Assembly: GCA_002633005.1 (NCBI GenBank)
Contig: NMRA01000187.1
Span: 421,644-485,643, forward strand
DNA from: Phoronis australis
Taxonomy: Eukaryota > Phoronida > Phoronidae
Length of the DNA: 64,000 nt
Direction of reading: 5' to 3'
The notes below the pieces were generated by a model that saw nothing but the letters and a program-made list of their open reading frames with translations, did not search any database and was not told the DNA's origin. Shown here piece by piece: positions 34,701 to 47,800 of this stretch. Within the stretch, counting starts at the first letter, position 1. Each line of letters opens with the position of its first letter. Position numbers and translations under genes: made by a program.

Positions 34701-37700
34701 CCATCGAGAAATTTGAGCACCTGCGATTAAATGGTGTTATGGGCATGCCGATGAGGAGATCGGAGGGAGTGAAAAAGTCGGAGCTTTTTGCAAGTTGCAT
34801 TTTTGTTTCAGTTTTTGATTCTGTGCGGATTGTTTATAAAATTTACTAAAATTACCCACCATCAAACATTTATGGCCCAATGAAACAACGACCTGTAAAT
34901 TTTTATTTTTTTGCAGTACGACCACCAGCCATTTTGAATTTAAATCAAATGCAACCACCCATAAATTTTCATTTCAGTTGCCTTCCCCCCCCTCCCATAC
35001 AGATTTTACTGGAACAGCCCTAAGTCATTCAGGTTTTCTCAATGCAGGTGAATGCTAAACCAAGATGCAAGTCCTTTGTCGGGCCAAAATATCTTTTTCT
35101 ATTGTTTCATTGTTTCATGGGAACAGTAATTAACACAGAAATGTCTATGCAAGATAACCAAGGATCTGCAACTTTACCAACATTAAAAACGGTTGCTTGC
35201 CCCTCTAAACACCCACTGTTTGTCACCATCCACTCACTTCTTAGTTTAGAGCCATAGTTGCGAAGGCATGCTTTTAAGTGTGGAAAATAACATCAGTTCA
35301 GCATTTGAGTAGTTGAAAATGAAACTTATCAAGACAAACGCAGTCCCAAAATTTTGTTCTACACCTAAACAAGTTCATTTTTAACAAATCTGTCTTTGGT
35401 CACCTTTTTGACAAACAAGCTCTGTACACGTTCACTTTGTTCAGATAGGCAGCGTGGTCACACACCACTGTGCAAATGAGAGATGGAGTTAGTTTTCCAT
35501 GTGTGCAAATCAATCTGTCATTCGAACAGATCAATATGACCTCGCTGAAAGAAGTGAACATGGTTGGAAGAGAACAACACTGATGTTAAGATTGACTAAC
35601 AACCCTACGGCTCACTAGCGGAGACACAGCTAGTGCAGTGTTTCAGTTTGTGGCCCGGGAGCTCAAAACGACGCAAAAGAATAAAGTTCAAGATTCAACT
35701 GTCAAAACTGTCTATAAAGAAAAGAGGATTCCACACTACCGTGATTTCCTCGAAATTCCTTAACAAATACGATGAAAATGCACTTGTAGGCATCACTGCA
35801 ACTGTTTAAGATTTTGTAGGACCTTAGAAAAACATCCAACTTTGGCCAAATTGAAATATCGCATCTCAGATAAGGTTGACTGGATTCAGATGAAACCAAT
35901 GTTATTGATCCTGTTGTTTTGCTATAATATACCTTTCTTTTTAATCGCTAAATTTTCCAAAAAAGCACGGTCATGTGACCGACTTAGTGACAGGTTGGCA
36001 TCAAGTCAAAAATCAAATAAAATTTCTACTTTCACAAAAAAGATACTTCTACTGTGATAAAGTCTATAGTGTTGTAGATATTTTGCTAAAAGTAAGGACA
36101 TGTCACTAAGGTCCTCCATAACATCTACGTAGCAGCAGTCACATGTTCCCGAATAACCCTCAGCCAAACAACTAGTAAGTTAACGTACCTCGGTTTCAAT
36201 CTTGTCCGTGACAGTTTTCATTTCTTGCGACAGAGTGCTAACTTGCGAGTTAAGTTCCGTCGCAGCTGTGAGGGTTGGTTTAAAGTTGTCATATTTACTA
36301 GCGAGCACTTCGCTGACATCAACCTTGAGCTGGGATATACGGCTGGACAGTTTTCCAAGATGATTGGTCACTTCCTCCTTTTGCAGTTCACCTGGAAAGA
36401 GAAAAACAGATCACAGTCATAAATAAACCCATTAAATTGATCGAGTAACAAAATACCTACGAGGTGTAAGTTTGTTCAGGCTTTAGATGCCTCTTTTTGA
36501 TAGGTTTGTAAGGAAAAACACTTGCTATAATCTTGTCAATTTAAGACACAATAAACATGTGAAATTAATTTATTATATTTTTAAAAAAGACAAGTAACAC
36601 CAAATGAATGTTCTTTTTGTTATTTTTAGGTTCCATACTATAGCCACCAACACATACTGTTTTGAGAAATTGAGGGCATTCAGAACAATGTTAGGAGACT
36701 TTGAAAATGAAAAAGATTCTTATTTTTATTACAAATTGGCGAGACTTTAGAGTAGCACATAATATAGAGAGTGCAATACGAAGGTCTGAGGTAATCTGGC
36801 ATTTTCGTAATTAGACTTGAAATGACTTTAATCATCTAAATATTAATTGAAAAATTCCAAGTGCTTCAAAAAGTTCAAGAAATTAGGTTTTCATAATGCT
36901 TTAAGGTTTAGTCTTTCAAGTACAAGTTTCAAGATCTCTGATAAGCCAGATCAGCTGAGAGAATACCATGCAAAAGCACTGCACTTAAAGTGAAATGTTT
37001 AGCCATGAGAATTCATTCACTGATGAATGTAGGATGTGGAGGGGGGTGGGTGAGGGGGGGAGAGGACAAAAAACACAAAATTTTCAAGAGTCAGTTTTCT
37101 TGTAGTCCTTTTTAGTCATACCAAATAAGCAATAAGTGACAGTCAAACAGGTGTATCTATTAATCTGATGAGCATAACAGAACTGGTAGGTGCACCCAAA
37201 AGCACTGCGCATTACAAAGCAAAGTTTCCGTGCACAAAATATTACGTGCAGTATTTCACCTTTTTTGCTGGTTCAAATTGAATTAAGCCCAAAGCTCTCA
37301 CAGAATCGGTCTCACAGCAATCCTTACCACAATATGGTTCTATTTCCATTACCAATAACAACATTAAAACCATCAGCAACTCAAGAAAATGTTTCAGAGT
37401 GTATTAGGGTTCGCCAATCCTAAAATTGCAGTTTCGAAAATGGCACTTGTACACATTGCCAGTGACTCAAGTTGCGAGAAAGGGACATTATTAGCCAGTT
37501 AAACTGAGCAAAATACAGATTTAATCGTAGGAGCTTATCACAATCTTTTTAGAGCCTTTCATACACTATAATATGTCCATTCACACATGAAGCACTTGTC
37601 GATTGCTAGCTAACCTGTGATCGGCAGCTATCCAACCTTCAATTGTGATCATTCACAGACTGCCACATTTGAATGATCCCAATCTCAGGTCATAAAACTG

Positions 37701-38321
37701 TCAATAAAAGAGCTGCTATAGCAATCATTAAATGCGGCGCCGAGATTGAAAACATCGCAAGACTTAACAAAACTTTATGGCTTTCTGATACTGTTGAGAC
37801 ACGTGACTTCTGGGTGTGACATGAAGTCGTATAATGCCTCTCTAAATCCCTTGTCAAGCGGTCATTGCCTCTAAGATTTGAATGATTTGGGCACTTGGCC
37901 CCCGTGCGAGAATCTCTGGTTTAAGTCTCGGTGTAGGCAGATTTTTTTACAATGGCGCCCAGCAATGGTAGAACCCACAACCAGACAGGATGTCAGCACT
38001 CCTCTGACTTAGGGCAACCCAGAGTCACGCTCCACCAACCTCGTCACTCGACGTCAGAAAACCAGACCAGAGAACTGCTTGACCTGGGGAGAAGTCGGCA
38101 CCCTTGATCCACAGAAGGGATAAAAATGATCAGATAGGTTACTCTTCTGCATAGTCTAAGGCTATATCAGTAAAATATATGTCACATGTGAATTGTGTGC
38201 AGTGCTAAGACTAAGTCTAAAACAAGTATGTCGGTATGCCATACCGGCGGTATGGTCTCACACTGTCAGACAGTGTCACTGTACCTGCAGTAGCCAAAAT
38301 TTCATTCACAAAGGACGCCAT
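28733..38321 (-). CDS. ZW10: ZW10, centromere/kinetochore and NRZ (Dsl1) tethering-complex subunit, seven exons, 741 aa
   Basis: The exons are 38285-38321, 36189-36391, 32366-33441, 31767-31942, 30745-30954, 30082-30216 and 28733-29121, all GT..AG and phase-consistent. The start [13 protein letters not shown] matches the family N-terminus. The long third exon (residues 81-438) holds the central helical region with [20 protein letters not shown]. Exon 4 has [17 protein letters not shown], exon 5 [20 protein letters not shown] and [15 protein letters not shown], exon 6 [12 protein letters not shown], and the C-terminus [18 protein letters not shown] with AKIK at the end. Human ZW10 is about 779 aa. 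In the RZZ complex it recruits dynein and Mad proteins at kinetochores; in NRZ it tethers COPI vesicles at the ER. SCFD1 is divergent with 558 bp between starts. A 62-bp tandem repeat abuts the exon 6 acceptor. Confidence 0.95.
30224..30475. repeat. 62-bp tandem repeat, four copies, in ZW10 intron 5
   Basis: The marker CCGTATCGCCTTGGTAAAAG occurs at 30241, 30303, 30365 and 30427, giving a strict 62-bp period. Copies are nearly identical. The array ends about 8 bp from the ZW10 exon 6 acceptor (exon begins at 30216 on the minus strand), so its last unit forms the polypyrimidine region of that splice site. Confidence 0.9.
31395..31447. repeat. Near-perfect 53-bp palindrome in ZW10 intron 4
   Basis: Arm 31395-31420 starts GTTCATGGTTCAGTTG and is the reverse complement of 31422-31447 with one mismatch and a single central base. 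It would extrude as a cruciform or form a strong RNA hairpin. It lies between ZW10 exons 5 and 4. Confidence 0.85.
34478..34489 (+). repeat. Poly-G tract of 12 in ZW10 intron 2
   Basis: Twelve consecutive G bases lie in an otherwise AT-rich intron (33442-36188). On the transcribed strand of ZW10 this reads as C12. The tract length may be assembly-sensitive. The rest of this 2.7-kb intron shows only low-complexity sequence. Confidence 0.7.
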
Positions 38322-38879
38322 CGCATAGTTTCACGGTGGATAGAGATTTTGCTTTACCACGTCTGATCTGCATGGAAGTCCTCTGCGAACTCGGGACTCC
38401 GCAGTAGTCACCGTCAGTCGTCACGGCGAGTCAACGAACGTGGCAAGCTTCTGCATAGAAAACGGAAATAGTCTTGAGGTGTTTCTCAATACAGTAATAT
38501 GAAACTGTTCACACAACGTGAATATATAGAGAAATCGTATACTGTGAATTGTGAATTGAATTTCCGCGGACAAGTAAATAATTGATAGAAATTGTGATAC
38601 CTGGGTGACTTCGTTCAAAACAGCGCCAAATGGACATGTGGCGTAACAATAACTATTTAATGAAAGATTTGGTAAAAAAATCAAATATTTGATTTAATCA
38701 GTAGGTTTAAGTTGCTGATTAATAGATAATACATATATCGGAGCATAATTTTCATACAAATCAATTTAGCTTCGCAAATTGTTTGAAATTTAGATAAAAT
38801 CCTGCAATACCGAATAACACTTGCTATTGCCAGCGCGCAGTGACAAATCATCCAAAGACTGCAAAAGAAAATAGGGAGT
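38322..38879. promoter_or_regulatory. Bidirectional promoter region between ZW10 and SCFD1
   Basis: The ATG of ZW10 (38321, minus) and that of SCFD1 (38880, plus) are 558 bp apart and face away from each other, so both transcripts must start in this stretch. No TATA box or clear Inr was identified. A modestly GC-richer patch lies at about 38390-38450. The bidirectional arrangement is seen directly; shared regulation is inference. Confidence 0.6.
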
Positions 38880-41800
38880 ATGGCGTGGTCTATGAGGGAT
38901 AAACAGTGCTGTAGGTGAAATGATGCTCATAAAAGTGGTCTTTTATTTACTTTATTAGACAGTGCCACCGTCTGTACCTAGCAGTAGAGACGGTGGTCCT
39001 TCCATAGGGCCTTCATATGCTGGAAACTTTTCGGCGAATTATGCCTCATTGACCGACCCACTGTCCCACGGCACTGGCACTGATTAATCAAAGTCACGTT
39101 GCTATTAAAGTACCGTTTGTGCATAGAGGGACACCTTAGGAGATTGTCAATGTCTTTCATTCTTTCCAACTTGAACAACTACTCCCGTATTCAAAATTTT
39201 TTCAAGCAGTCCTTCGATCAGTTGCCCAAATCAGCCACTGGCAATTTTTGCAATCTTAGCGCGTTCTTGCCCTGACATATCCCCTGGTGCGAGCAGTGTA
39301 AAATTGGTCATTTACATTTTTCAACAATTCTTCAATCAGCCTTTTTCCACTAGGGCGTCTACAACTCATAACAAATTACTGGACTTTGTTTCACTTTTGA
39401 TTTCAAGTTATTTTGTTACCAACAAACTGAATTTCTAAGCAAAGTTTGTGTGTGTGTTTGAAGTTGTCTTGTGAAAGAGGTCGCAAAGACAAACTTTTCT
39501 TTGTTTCTAATGTCTGAAAATTATACAAGCAAATAGTGTTCATTAGGTTTTTTAAGGGCTATAACATACAATATGAGTGTCGGTAATTGACTCTTAGATT
39601 TTGTATGCACCCCTTCCAGTTGTCAGGGTGTCATCCAAGATTTTAAAAATAGGGTGTCCAAAAAGGTTCCATAACCAATGATATATGACTCCGTTTTTAT
39701 GACCCCAAGTGAAATTTTGATTATATTGTATATCATTATGGAGATATAGGTCAACAATAATGGAACCCACCTCTGGACCTGATCTGCAAAATTCAAGACT
39801 TTCATCAAGATTTTAATCAGAGAATGTAATGCCTGTATGCCTCTTCGAGGACTTGCAGTCCTCTCTGGGTCTCGTAGGTCTCTCCTTAATTGGCCGCCAC
39901 TGTTGATTTCAACTCGTCCACACTTTTTTGGTTCAGCCAGGAATTGAACCAACGACACCCTGAAGCGAAGTCTAGCATTCAAACTGATTGGTCAAAGAGC
40001 AATTGCCCATTTGCGAGTGATCTAGAGAGACCTTGATAGTATGACAACAAGAAATCGTGTGATACAATGCGTAGTGCCGACTGTTAAGCACGTTCACTTG
40101 GTGATCAAATGACATTAAAAAGATTATTCCAGAATTTCCCTTGCTTTATAAATCTCTGCCGATTGTTGAATTGGAATGGGATTATTACAATACTAAATGA
40201 TTGCAGCAATAATGATATCTTTCTAACTTAAACATTAGCACAATGAAACTTGTTTCAAATTTGCGATTGAGCTACATGAATCTAATATCTGTTTACTTCA
40301 GCTGCTTTGAAGCGAATGATCAACTTCAATGCCAATGTTACCAAGAACAGTTCTGCCGAGCTACAGTGGAAGGTATAATAGCTTTGCTTGTAACAATTTT
40401 TAATGTTCACTTCAAATTGTCTGACTAACTTCTTTTCTGGGATTATAGTGTATGCTTTCTCAGAAGTCACTAAACTTCGAGAAACATTGATTTGTGTTTT
40501 GTTCTGAAAAGTTTCTGCAAAATTAACTAAGCGCTTAGGGTTTGTAACATTGTTCTAAAAGGAATGAAACATTGATTGTGACTGACAATGTCTACAGTCC
40601 TCTTTGTAAAGTTATGACTCATTTTTTCAAATGTTTGAATTTTTTAATTTGCTTAGTATTCATTTGATATTGATTTTATCCTACATTTTTCAACTGTGGC
40701 TTCTTCCAAACTAGTGTGTGTTGTTTTTACAGGTGCTTATATATGACAGGGTAGGACAAGACATCATATCACCGTTACTATCTGTGAGGGAACTACAGAG
40801 TATGGGCGTCACATTGCATTTGTAAGCTCAAATAATACATTATTAGTGTTTTCATGATAATATGAAGTTCTTTAATAATGGGCTCGACTTTCATCGAATA
40901 ATCATTATTACATTCAACTACGGTACATGCAGAAAATGATCAGACTAATACCTTTCAACTTTTAGCAAAAAAAACTTTTTTTAATATCTATTTCTGGAAA
41001 CTAAATTCACAACTGCTGTATGGAATCATTTTAAAAAGGATCTAGAAATATATTACAAAATGGAAAAGTTTAATTGTAGTTTTTTCTTTACATGGTAATT
41101 ATGTTGTGTGCCTGGGGAATGAAAGGGAAAGTCAGTTATGGGAATGTGTCCGTCAGTTATGTTTCTGTAACGAAGAATTTAAAAGAAATAAAAACATGCC
41201 TTTCCCCATTGTGGCGAAGTCCGTTTATATTCAGCTGTTATGAAGGGCCAGTGTGCCTGTGTTGAGCGGTCATCGATGGAGTATTCCAAGTCATTTTGTG
41301 TGATTTATTTGACGTGTAATATATGTTAACTGTCAGTTGAGACTGGTAAAGTGGAATATTTTTCTTGAAAGAAAAACGAATTTAGCTGAAATGTGTACTG
41401 ACTAACAATTACCTGATTCCACGCATGAGCTAAAACATCCCAGTATTCCTTCTAGTATTCAATCCCACTATAGTATAAAAGTAGTTGTCTTTTAAGCGAT
41501 TCAGTAGTTAAAGGTTCTCCTTCTGATGCACGTTGGTAAAGCTTGTGGTTTGTTGTAGACTATAATGGTATTGGTAATACGTGGTTTGTGTTATTGAAAT
41601 TTATGTCCAATTTTATCTGCAGATTGCTGCACACAGACCGTGATCCTATCCCAGACGTTCCTGCCATTTATTTTGTTATGCCAACTGAAGACAACATACA
41701 GCGGATATGTCGGGTAATGAACGGTCTGCAGATTGACTTTTGTTATAGATGCGCATGTAAATAAGTTGGTAGAGGATGTTTTCATCTCTACATCATTGGC

Positions 41801-44800
41801 TATACAAAAAATCCTTTCAATGTAAACATTTGTGCTATATCTTCAAATTTGCAATGGTATTAAATTTTGTAACTGATGTTGCCTTTGAATCAAATTGTTT
41901 TCCATTATTAATGCCCAATTTGCACAAAAAGTTCCTTCCTGTTATTAATAAAAATGCTTGTCCTTTGTTTTAAACCTAATTTTCATAAAAATCTGATCAA
42001 AGCTTTCCTATACGAAATTGTCTACCTGACCACGAAATATTCATCATGCAATCAGTTGGCCTCAATGGGTATTTTCAAGAAATCAACATTGCCCTGTCGG
42101 GAGTGTTCCATAACCAATCTGTAATACATTTCAGGATTTACAAGACCAGCTGTATGAGTCGTTTTACTTCAATTTCATCTCAGCAATATCACGGCAGAAA
42201 CTGGAAGATCTGGCCTCAGCAGCCATCCAGTCCCAGACTGTACCACAGATATCGAAAGTAGGCTTTTGATATTTTCTCAAAGCTTTCATAAAGTTCCATT
42301 TCGCCCTATTTAGCTGGCTATAAATGAAAGCGAGTTAGGTTTTTTACTCTCATCAAGTGGGTCTCATAATATTTCTCACTGTGATATGATTCTATTTCTG
42401 TTATCAGCCAGAATATTGTGAAACCATCTGCACCTAAACATTTCAGAGTGATTTAGAGTTGATCAACCATAGAATTACAAATTCGAATATGGCACATACC
42501 TGTATCGCCTTTGATGGCAACCCTAAAACCATCAGCGACTCAAGAAAAAGTGTCCCGAGTTTATTTGGGTTGGTCAATACTAGAAGTGCAAATTTGAAAA
42601 TGGTCATGTACACATTGCCTGTGACGTAGGTAATGGAAATGGAATCCTACCATGGTAAGGAATATTAGGCCGGTTTTAGAGGAGCTAATAAAAGGCCTGA
42701 TTTATTTTGTTTTTAGCCAGCTAACAACAGGGTGAGATACAGCTGTAACACCTATCTGATTTAATATATGTGGGACGGGCTTTTTTAATTTATTAGCAGG
42801 GGCTACTTTGTCCATGAAATGATGTGTCCTCGCTTACATTGTCCAGCCTTTCAAAGACAGTAGATTTCTGCAATGATCGCTCATAACAAGAGAGTGACAC
42901 AAAAAGTGGACCTCATTCTCTATTCCTTTTGGTTTACAACCATTAACTAATTTATTTTTATATGGTTACATCCGGTGTAATTCTTGTTGATATTTCCGTT
43001 ACTTTGCACTAAAGTTACTACCAAAGTTGACGTGGTGTTTTTGAAAGTTGGTTAACTTTCTACAAATGTTCATAAAAAGCAATAACCAAATATCGTTGTA
43101 TTAACTGTGTTGCACAAACTGTGCTATTAACGAAGTAGAGTATTCTCGACAGTATTTTTGGGGAATATGACAAAATATAAAGTTCTAGATTTCTCCCTTT
43201 TGTATGCCAGATGGGTAAAGAAGTCTCCAACTTTCAGCCAAAAATTGGTTTTACGGTTTCTGAATACAGTTTTGAGGGATTTCTTTCGATTCATCTTCTG
43301 ATTTGAGGTATCGTATTTAATCCCTTTAAGCATTGCTAACGTAAATCTGCACTGAGTGCTTCTTTGGTTGGTTGAAAGTTGCCAGCTTCTAATTAAGAGA
43401 AAATGAGAGTGAAACAGTTTGTAAAGCTCCATACCAAAAATACTGTAACCATAGAAAACAATTTGTGTTAACTTGCCTTATTGCACAACTCAATTTTCGG
43501 TGACGCTTTGGCAAATCAAATCAAATCTGGATGTTTCAAGGTATAAGTCATAGAACAGGGGTGGCGCTAAGTAGAGCTTTAATTACCTGTCAAATGGGCA
43601 GGTGCCATTCCTAGTTGCGTTTTTCATTGCTTCGGACTTTGTCTGTGTCCTCCAAACATTCTTAATGTACGTTGCAGTTGACTGCTAAATGAGATGTGCA
43701 ATGTGTGCATCCTATTAAATTATAATAAGTTCCTCCATCAATGCCATCTAAATCTTTGACCTCCCTCACACTCAACTTTGACTCAGACTCCAAACTTATC
43801 TAGTTGTGCTGGATAATTTGAAAAAAGTTTTATGCTTACTCGAATCGTCTGAAGCAATTGCACAATTTTCATATTCAAGTTTGGAGTATGCCTGTGGACG
43901 CGGTGTTAATGTCAAACTATTCGTTAATTTTTTTCTTTATTTTTCAGGTCTTTGATCAATATTTAAATTTCACGAGCTTGGAGAATGACATGTTCATCTT
44001 GTCTCACCCGGACAAGCAAGCTATTTCATACTATGGTAAGTTGTCATGGATTTATCCTGCCTGTGCTTTGTATATTCTGAATTGAATTCTGAGCAGGGCT
44101 CAGAGCTAGTATTAATGTAGCGATTAAAGTTTTAGCCAACGACTTGCTCAAGAAACTGCATAAGTAGTTCGATATGTCTTCTAATGTGTCGTACCTTGGT
44201 AGGACACACAACCTAACCTATTACACGAAAAACCTATAAGTGAAACTTGTGGGTGACTAAAATGAGTAAAATGCAAAATAAGAGACCTGCTGGTATTAAA
44301 ATGGCATGANCCACAGATTTACCCTGTGGTTTTTCCGCTTGATCCCAGACCGCCCCGAGTTGCTCCAGCATTCATCTCGGGGCGGTCTCTCACGAGGGCT
44401 AAGCGTTATGTGTGCAATATTGGTTTATTCTGCTGCCATATGACTCAGGGTCATTGGATAGACCCTTAAGGAAGGACTGTTTTTGCATCAGTCTTGTATA
44501 CGGTTTTCAAAATGCTGTGTTTAGATCTGCCTACTCATCTAAGAGGAGTGTTGATGACACCAGGACAAACGAGAATTTCTCAAGGACTGGTTAAGACATG
44601 TTTTTGACATTTTCTTTTAAAAGCATACATTTCATCAAATTATTGTACCTTATCTCTTGTGTCCTGTTGATTGTTTCATTCTAATTTTTGGATCTTTTAC
44701 CAATTTTTTGTGAAAGTAACACCTGCTTTCCTTAACAGCTGTTGGTTTTTTCCAGCCATCAACAGAGGCGACGTGAAAGACACAGAAATGGAAGCAATCA

Positions 44801-47800
44801 TGGATACTATTGTGGACAGTCTGTTTTCAGTGTTTGTAACATTAGGTAAGAACATTTTTAATGTTAAAACGTTAAAACATTAGTTTTCTTTCAGTTGGGG
44901 TTGTTGTTTTCACGATGCAAACCCTTTTTTATTGCTTTATTTAGTATGAATTTTAGGAACCTTATAAAGTTGATTCTATGTGCGCAACACAAAATACCCT
45001 TGAAAATTTTGTCTTTGAGCATCTTGTTGTGTGTCAGAGAAATATTAGCTGCACCTGATGTGGTTTGGTGATTACCGTTTGTTGAGCTCCTACCTGCAAT
45101 ACAGGTTTTAATGCGTATTGTATAATTCCTAGTGCAGTCAAACTCTTATAAGGAACTTTCGATTCATTAGTATTAGGCTTTGTAATGACTTCTTATCACG
45201 AAAACTGACTCCATGTTTTTGCTCTACTTGAATCCTAGCACTGGTCTTTTTAATCGATTCTTTTTTTACATTTGCATCATTTTCTTCTTCTAAACCACAT
45301 ACCCATGGCTATCACGTAGCTATGACCAGGTGAACAGCATTGTATAAAACTAATTTGATATAATTTATTGAAAACTTAACATGTGCTGTTCTTGTAAAAT
45401 CAGGTACAGTCCCCATCATTCGGTGTCCTAGGAATAACGCTGCCGAAATGGTTGCGGAGAAACTTGACAAGAAACTTCGTGAAAACATCCGAGATGCACG
45501 AAGCAGTCTGTTTGCCTCAGAAGGCATGCAAGCCAGTGGGCAGTTCAGGTAAGGAACTGTTGACGATTATGGCCATTTCACATGTATTCAAACCCTATTG
45601 TAACACCCGTGCCCCCCATGAAATATATAAAAATGTCGATATTTTACTCTGTGTATAATTTAAACTTCAGTGCTATTGTCCATCTGTATAATTGACACTG
45701 CTTTTCAAAAGCTAGAAATAAATGTTGACTTTCGTGTCTTTGCATAGCCATTTTATGACGTCAAAAGCTTGTGCTATGAGTAACCTTGTCTACTTATGAT
45801 AAATTTATTTATTAGAATCACGCAAGTACAGAAAAAGAAAAAAAGAATTAACATAAAAACACAAGAGTCCCTCTCTATAATGTACATTTTGTACGCTCGT
45901 GAACACGACTAAAATTGAAACAATTTTAGAGATTGTGTCAATTTTATCTGGCCTTGTCATTGAACATTTCTGAACAGGTTACATTGACAAACTCTCCGAT
46001 CGTGCTTGGTCAACTTGTCAGATAATTGTTTTGCCAAAGGATTCCTAGCTTTTGCCATATAAGCAATAAAACATAAGAGTGAACTTAATATGTTGAAACT
46101 CGTCGACAGTAGTTTTTTTCTTTCCGACCTATTAGCTTCCATTACCACTGGAGACTACCTCAGCTTTCAGTACTGCGATTGCATTCATATCTTATTTCTC
46201 TACTTCCTGTTTGCTTTTTCATTCCAGCTTCCAACGCCCCCTACTGGTCATACTTGACAGGAATCAAGATTTGGCCACTCCCTTTCACCACACGTGGACC
46301 TATCAGGCGCTAGCACATGATGTACTGGTGAGTTTAGAGCTAAGAGATGGTGTGTTATTTCTTAATGGTAATGTACTCCAGTGGCGACATCTAGTGGGTG
46401 GTGTGCGGGTGCAGATTGGTCTCACTTACTGACTGTGACATAATGATGATAAACATTTTTAGGTGCTGAAAATTACGAATCACAAAACTTCAGGACCCGG
46501 TTGCGTAAAACTTTTAGATAAAAATTATCCGCTGGACAAGTTTGTCGCATAATGTCTGTTGCGTTGTTTAACAATGGCAACGGAATGTGTGATTATGCGA
46601 CGTCATTGTTGCTATCCAGCACAGAATTTTTATGTAACCAGGCTCTGAAAACTTACTGAAATGTTTTCCTGATACTGCAGAGTGCTCTGACTCCTAATAA
46701 AGATTGATGACTAACTGGTTCCCTCAAAAATTGTGTCGCTCTGTGCCGGTGTGATTTATCAGTTTTTGTATTTAGTGAGTCATTAATGGTTAATTCATAA
46801 TGTCCAAAATATTATAAATGTGTTTTGACACAGTGCTCTAGTGAACTTTAACCATCTTCAATAATGTTTTCTCATGTTCACAGCACGGTTAACTTTAATC
46901 AGTGACTGCGGTCATGGGCATCTTGAGTGTAGGGTTAAACAAAATGCGTTGCGTTATTCTTTGTGTGCGCAGGACTTAAAGTTGAATCGAGTGGTAATTG
47001 AAGAGACTACAGAGGTGAAGTCGCCGGGCGGAGGTGCGCGGCCCAAGAAGGACCAGAAATCTTATGATCTGAACCCTACTGATAGATTCTGGATGGCACA
47101 CAAAGGAAGGTAATTGTGGAACAAGTACAGCTAAATTTGTTGCGTTGAAATTTATATTGATGCAGTTGAAAATATTTATGGCCGAGATTTCAGTTATCTG
47201 TCAAAGTCCAAGAATTTCACTTGGATCAGTTATAATCGAAGAACCGTGTACCGTTTATTGACCCCAGGTCTTGTTACTTCTCACACTTACAGACTATCAG
47301 TTAATGCTACCAAAATTAGCTGCCTAATGGGAAATCTGATAACATTTTGTTAATACCCTGTATCGACCAAATACCAATTGGCCGGTTGACATGGCCAGGT
47401 CTAATAGAAAAATTGGTGTGATGGTTTATCACTATGCTGTTCTCAGGTCACTGAGTCAAAGGTGCGTAGCACTGGCTTTGTCATGACTCATCGGGTCACT
47501 AGTACTTTTCTTTGTCCCTTAGCTCCTTCCCAGAGGTTGTCACAACTCATCAGGTCACCGGTACTTTTCTTTTCCCCTTAGCCCTTTCCCAGAGGTTGCT
47601 GAGAAGGTTCAGGAAGAACTGGAATCCTACAGGGCCCAAGATACTGAAGTGAAGCGTCTTAAACACGCCATGGTAAGTAAGACATGCCTTTGAATGTTCT
47701 CATGTATGCTTGAAGATGTTTAGGAAGTCTCTAACTCAACAAGATAATATTTATTTTGTGTCATTTAAATCTTTAATCCTCTGTTTAATGTCAAAGCTAT

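Noticed and set aside
37850-38130. SINE-like stretch with GGTTTAAGTCTCGG in ZW10 intron 1
   Set aside because: The B-box match is poor and no A box or family resemblance could be shown.
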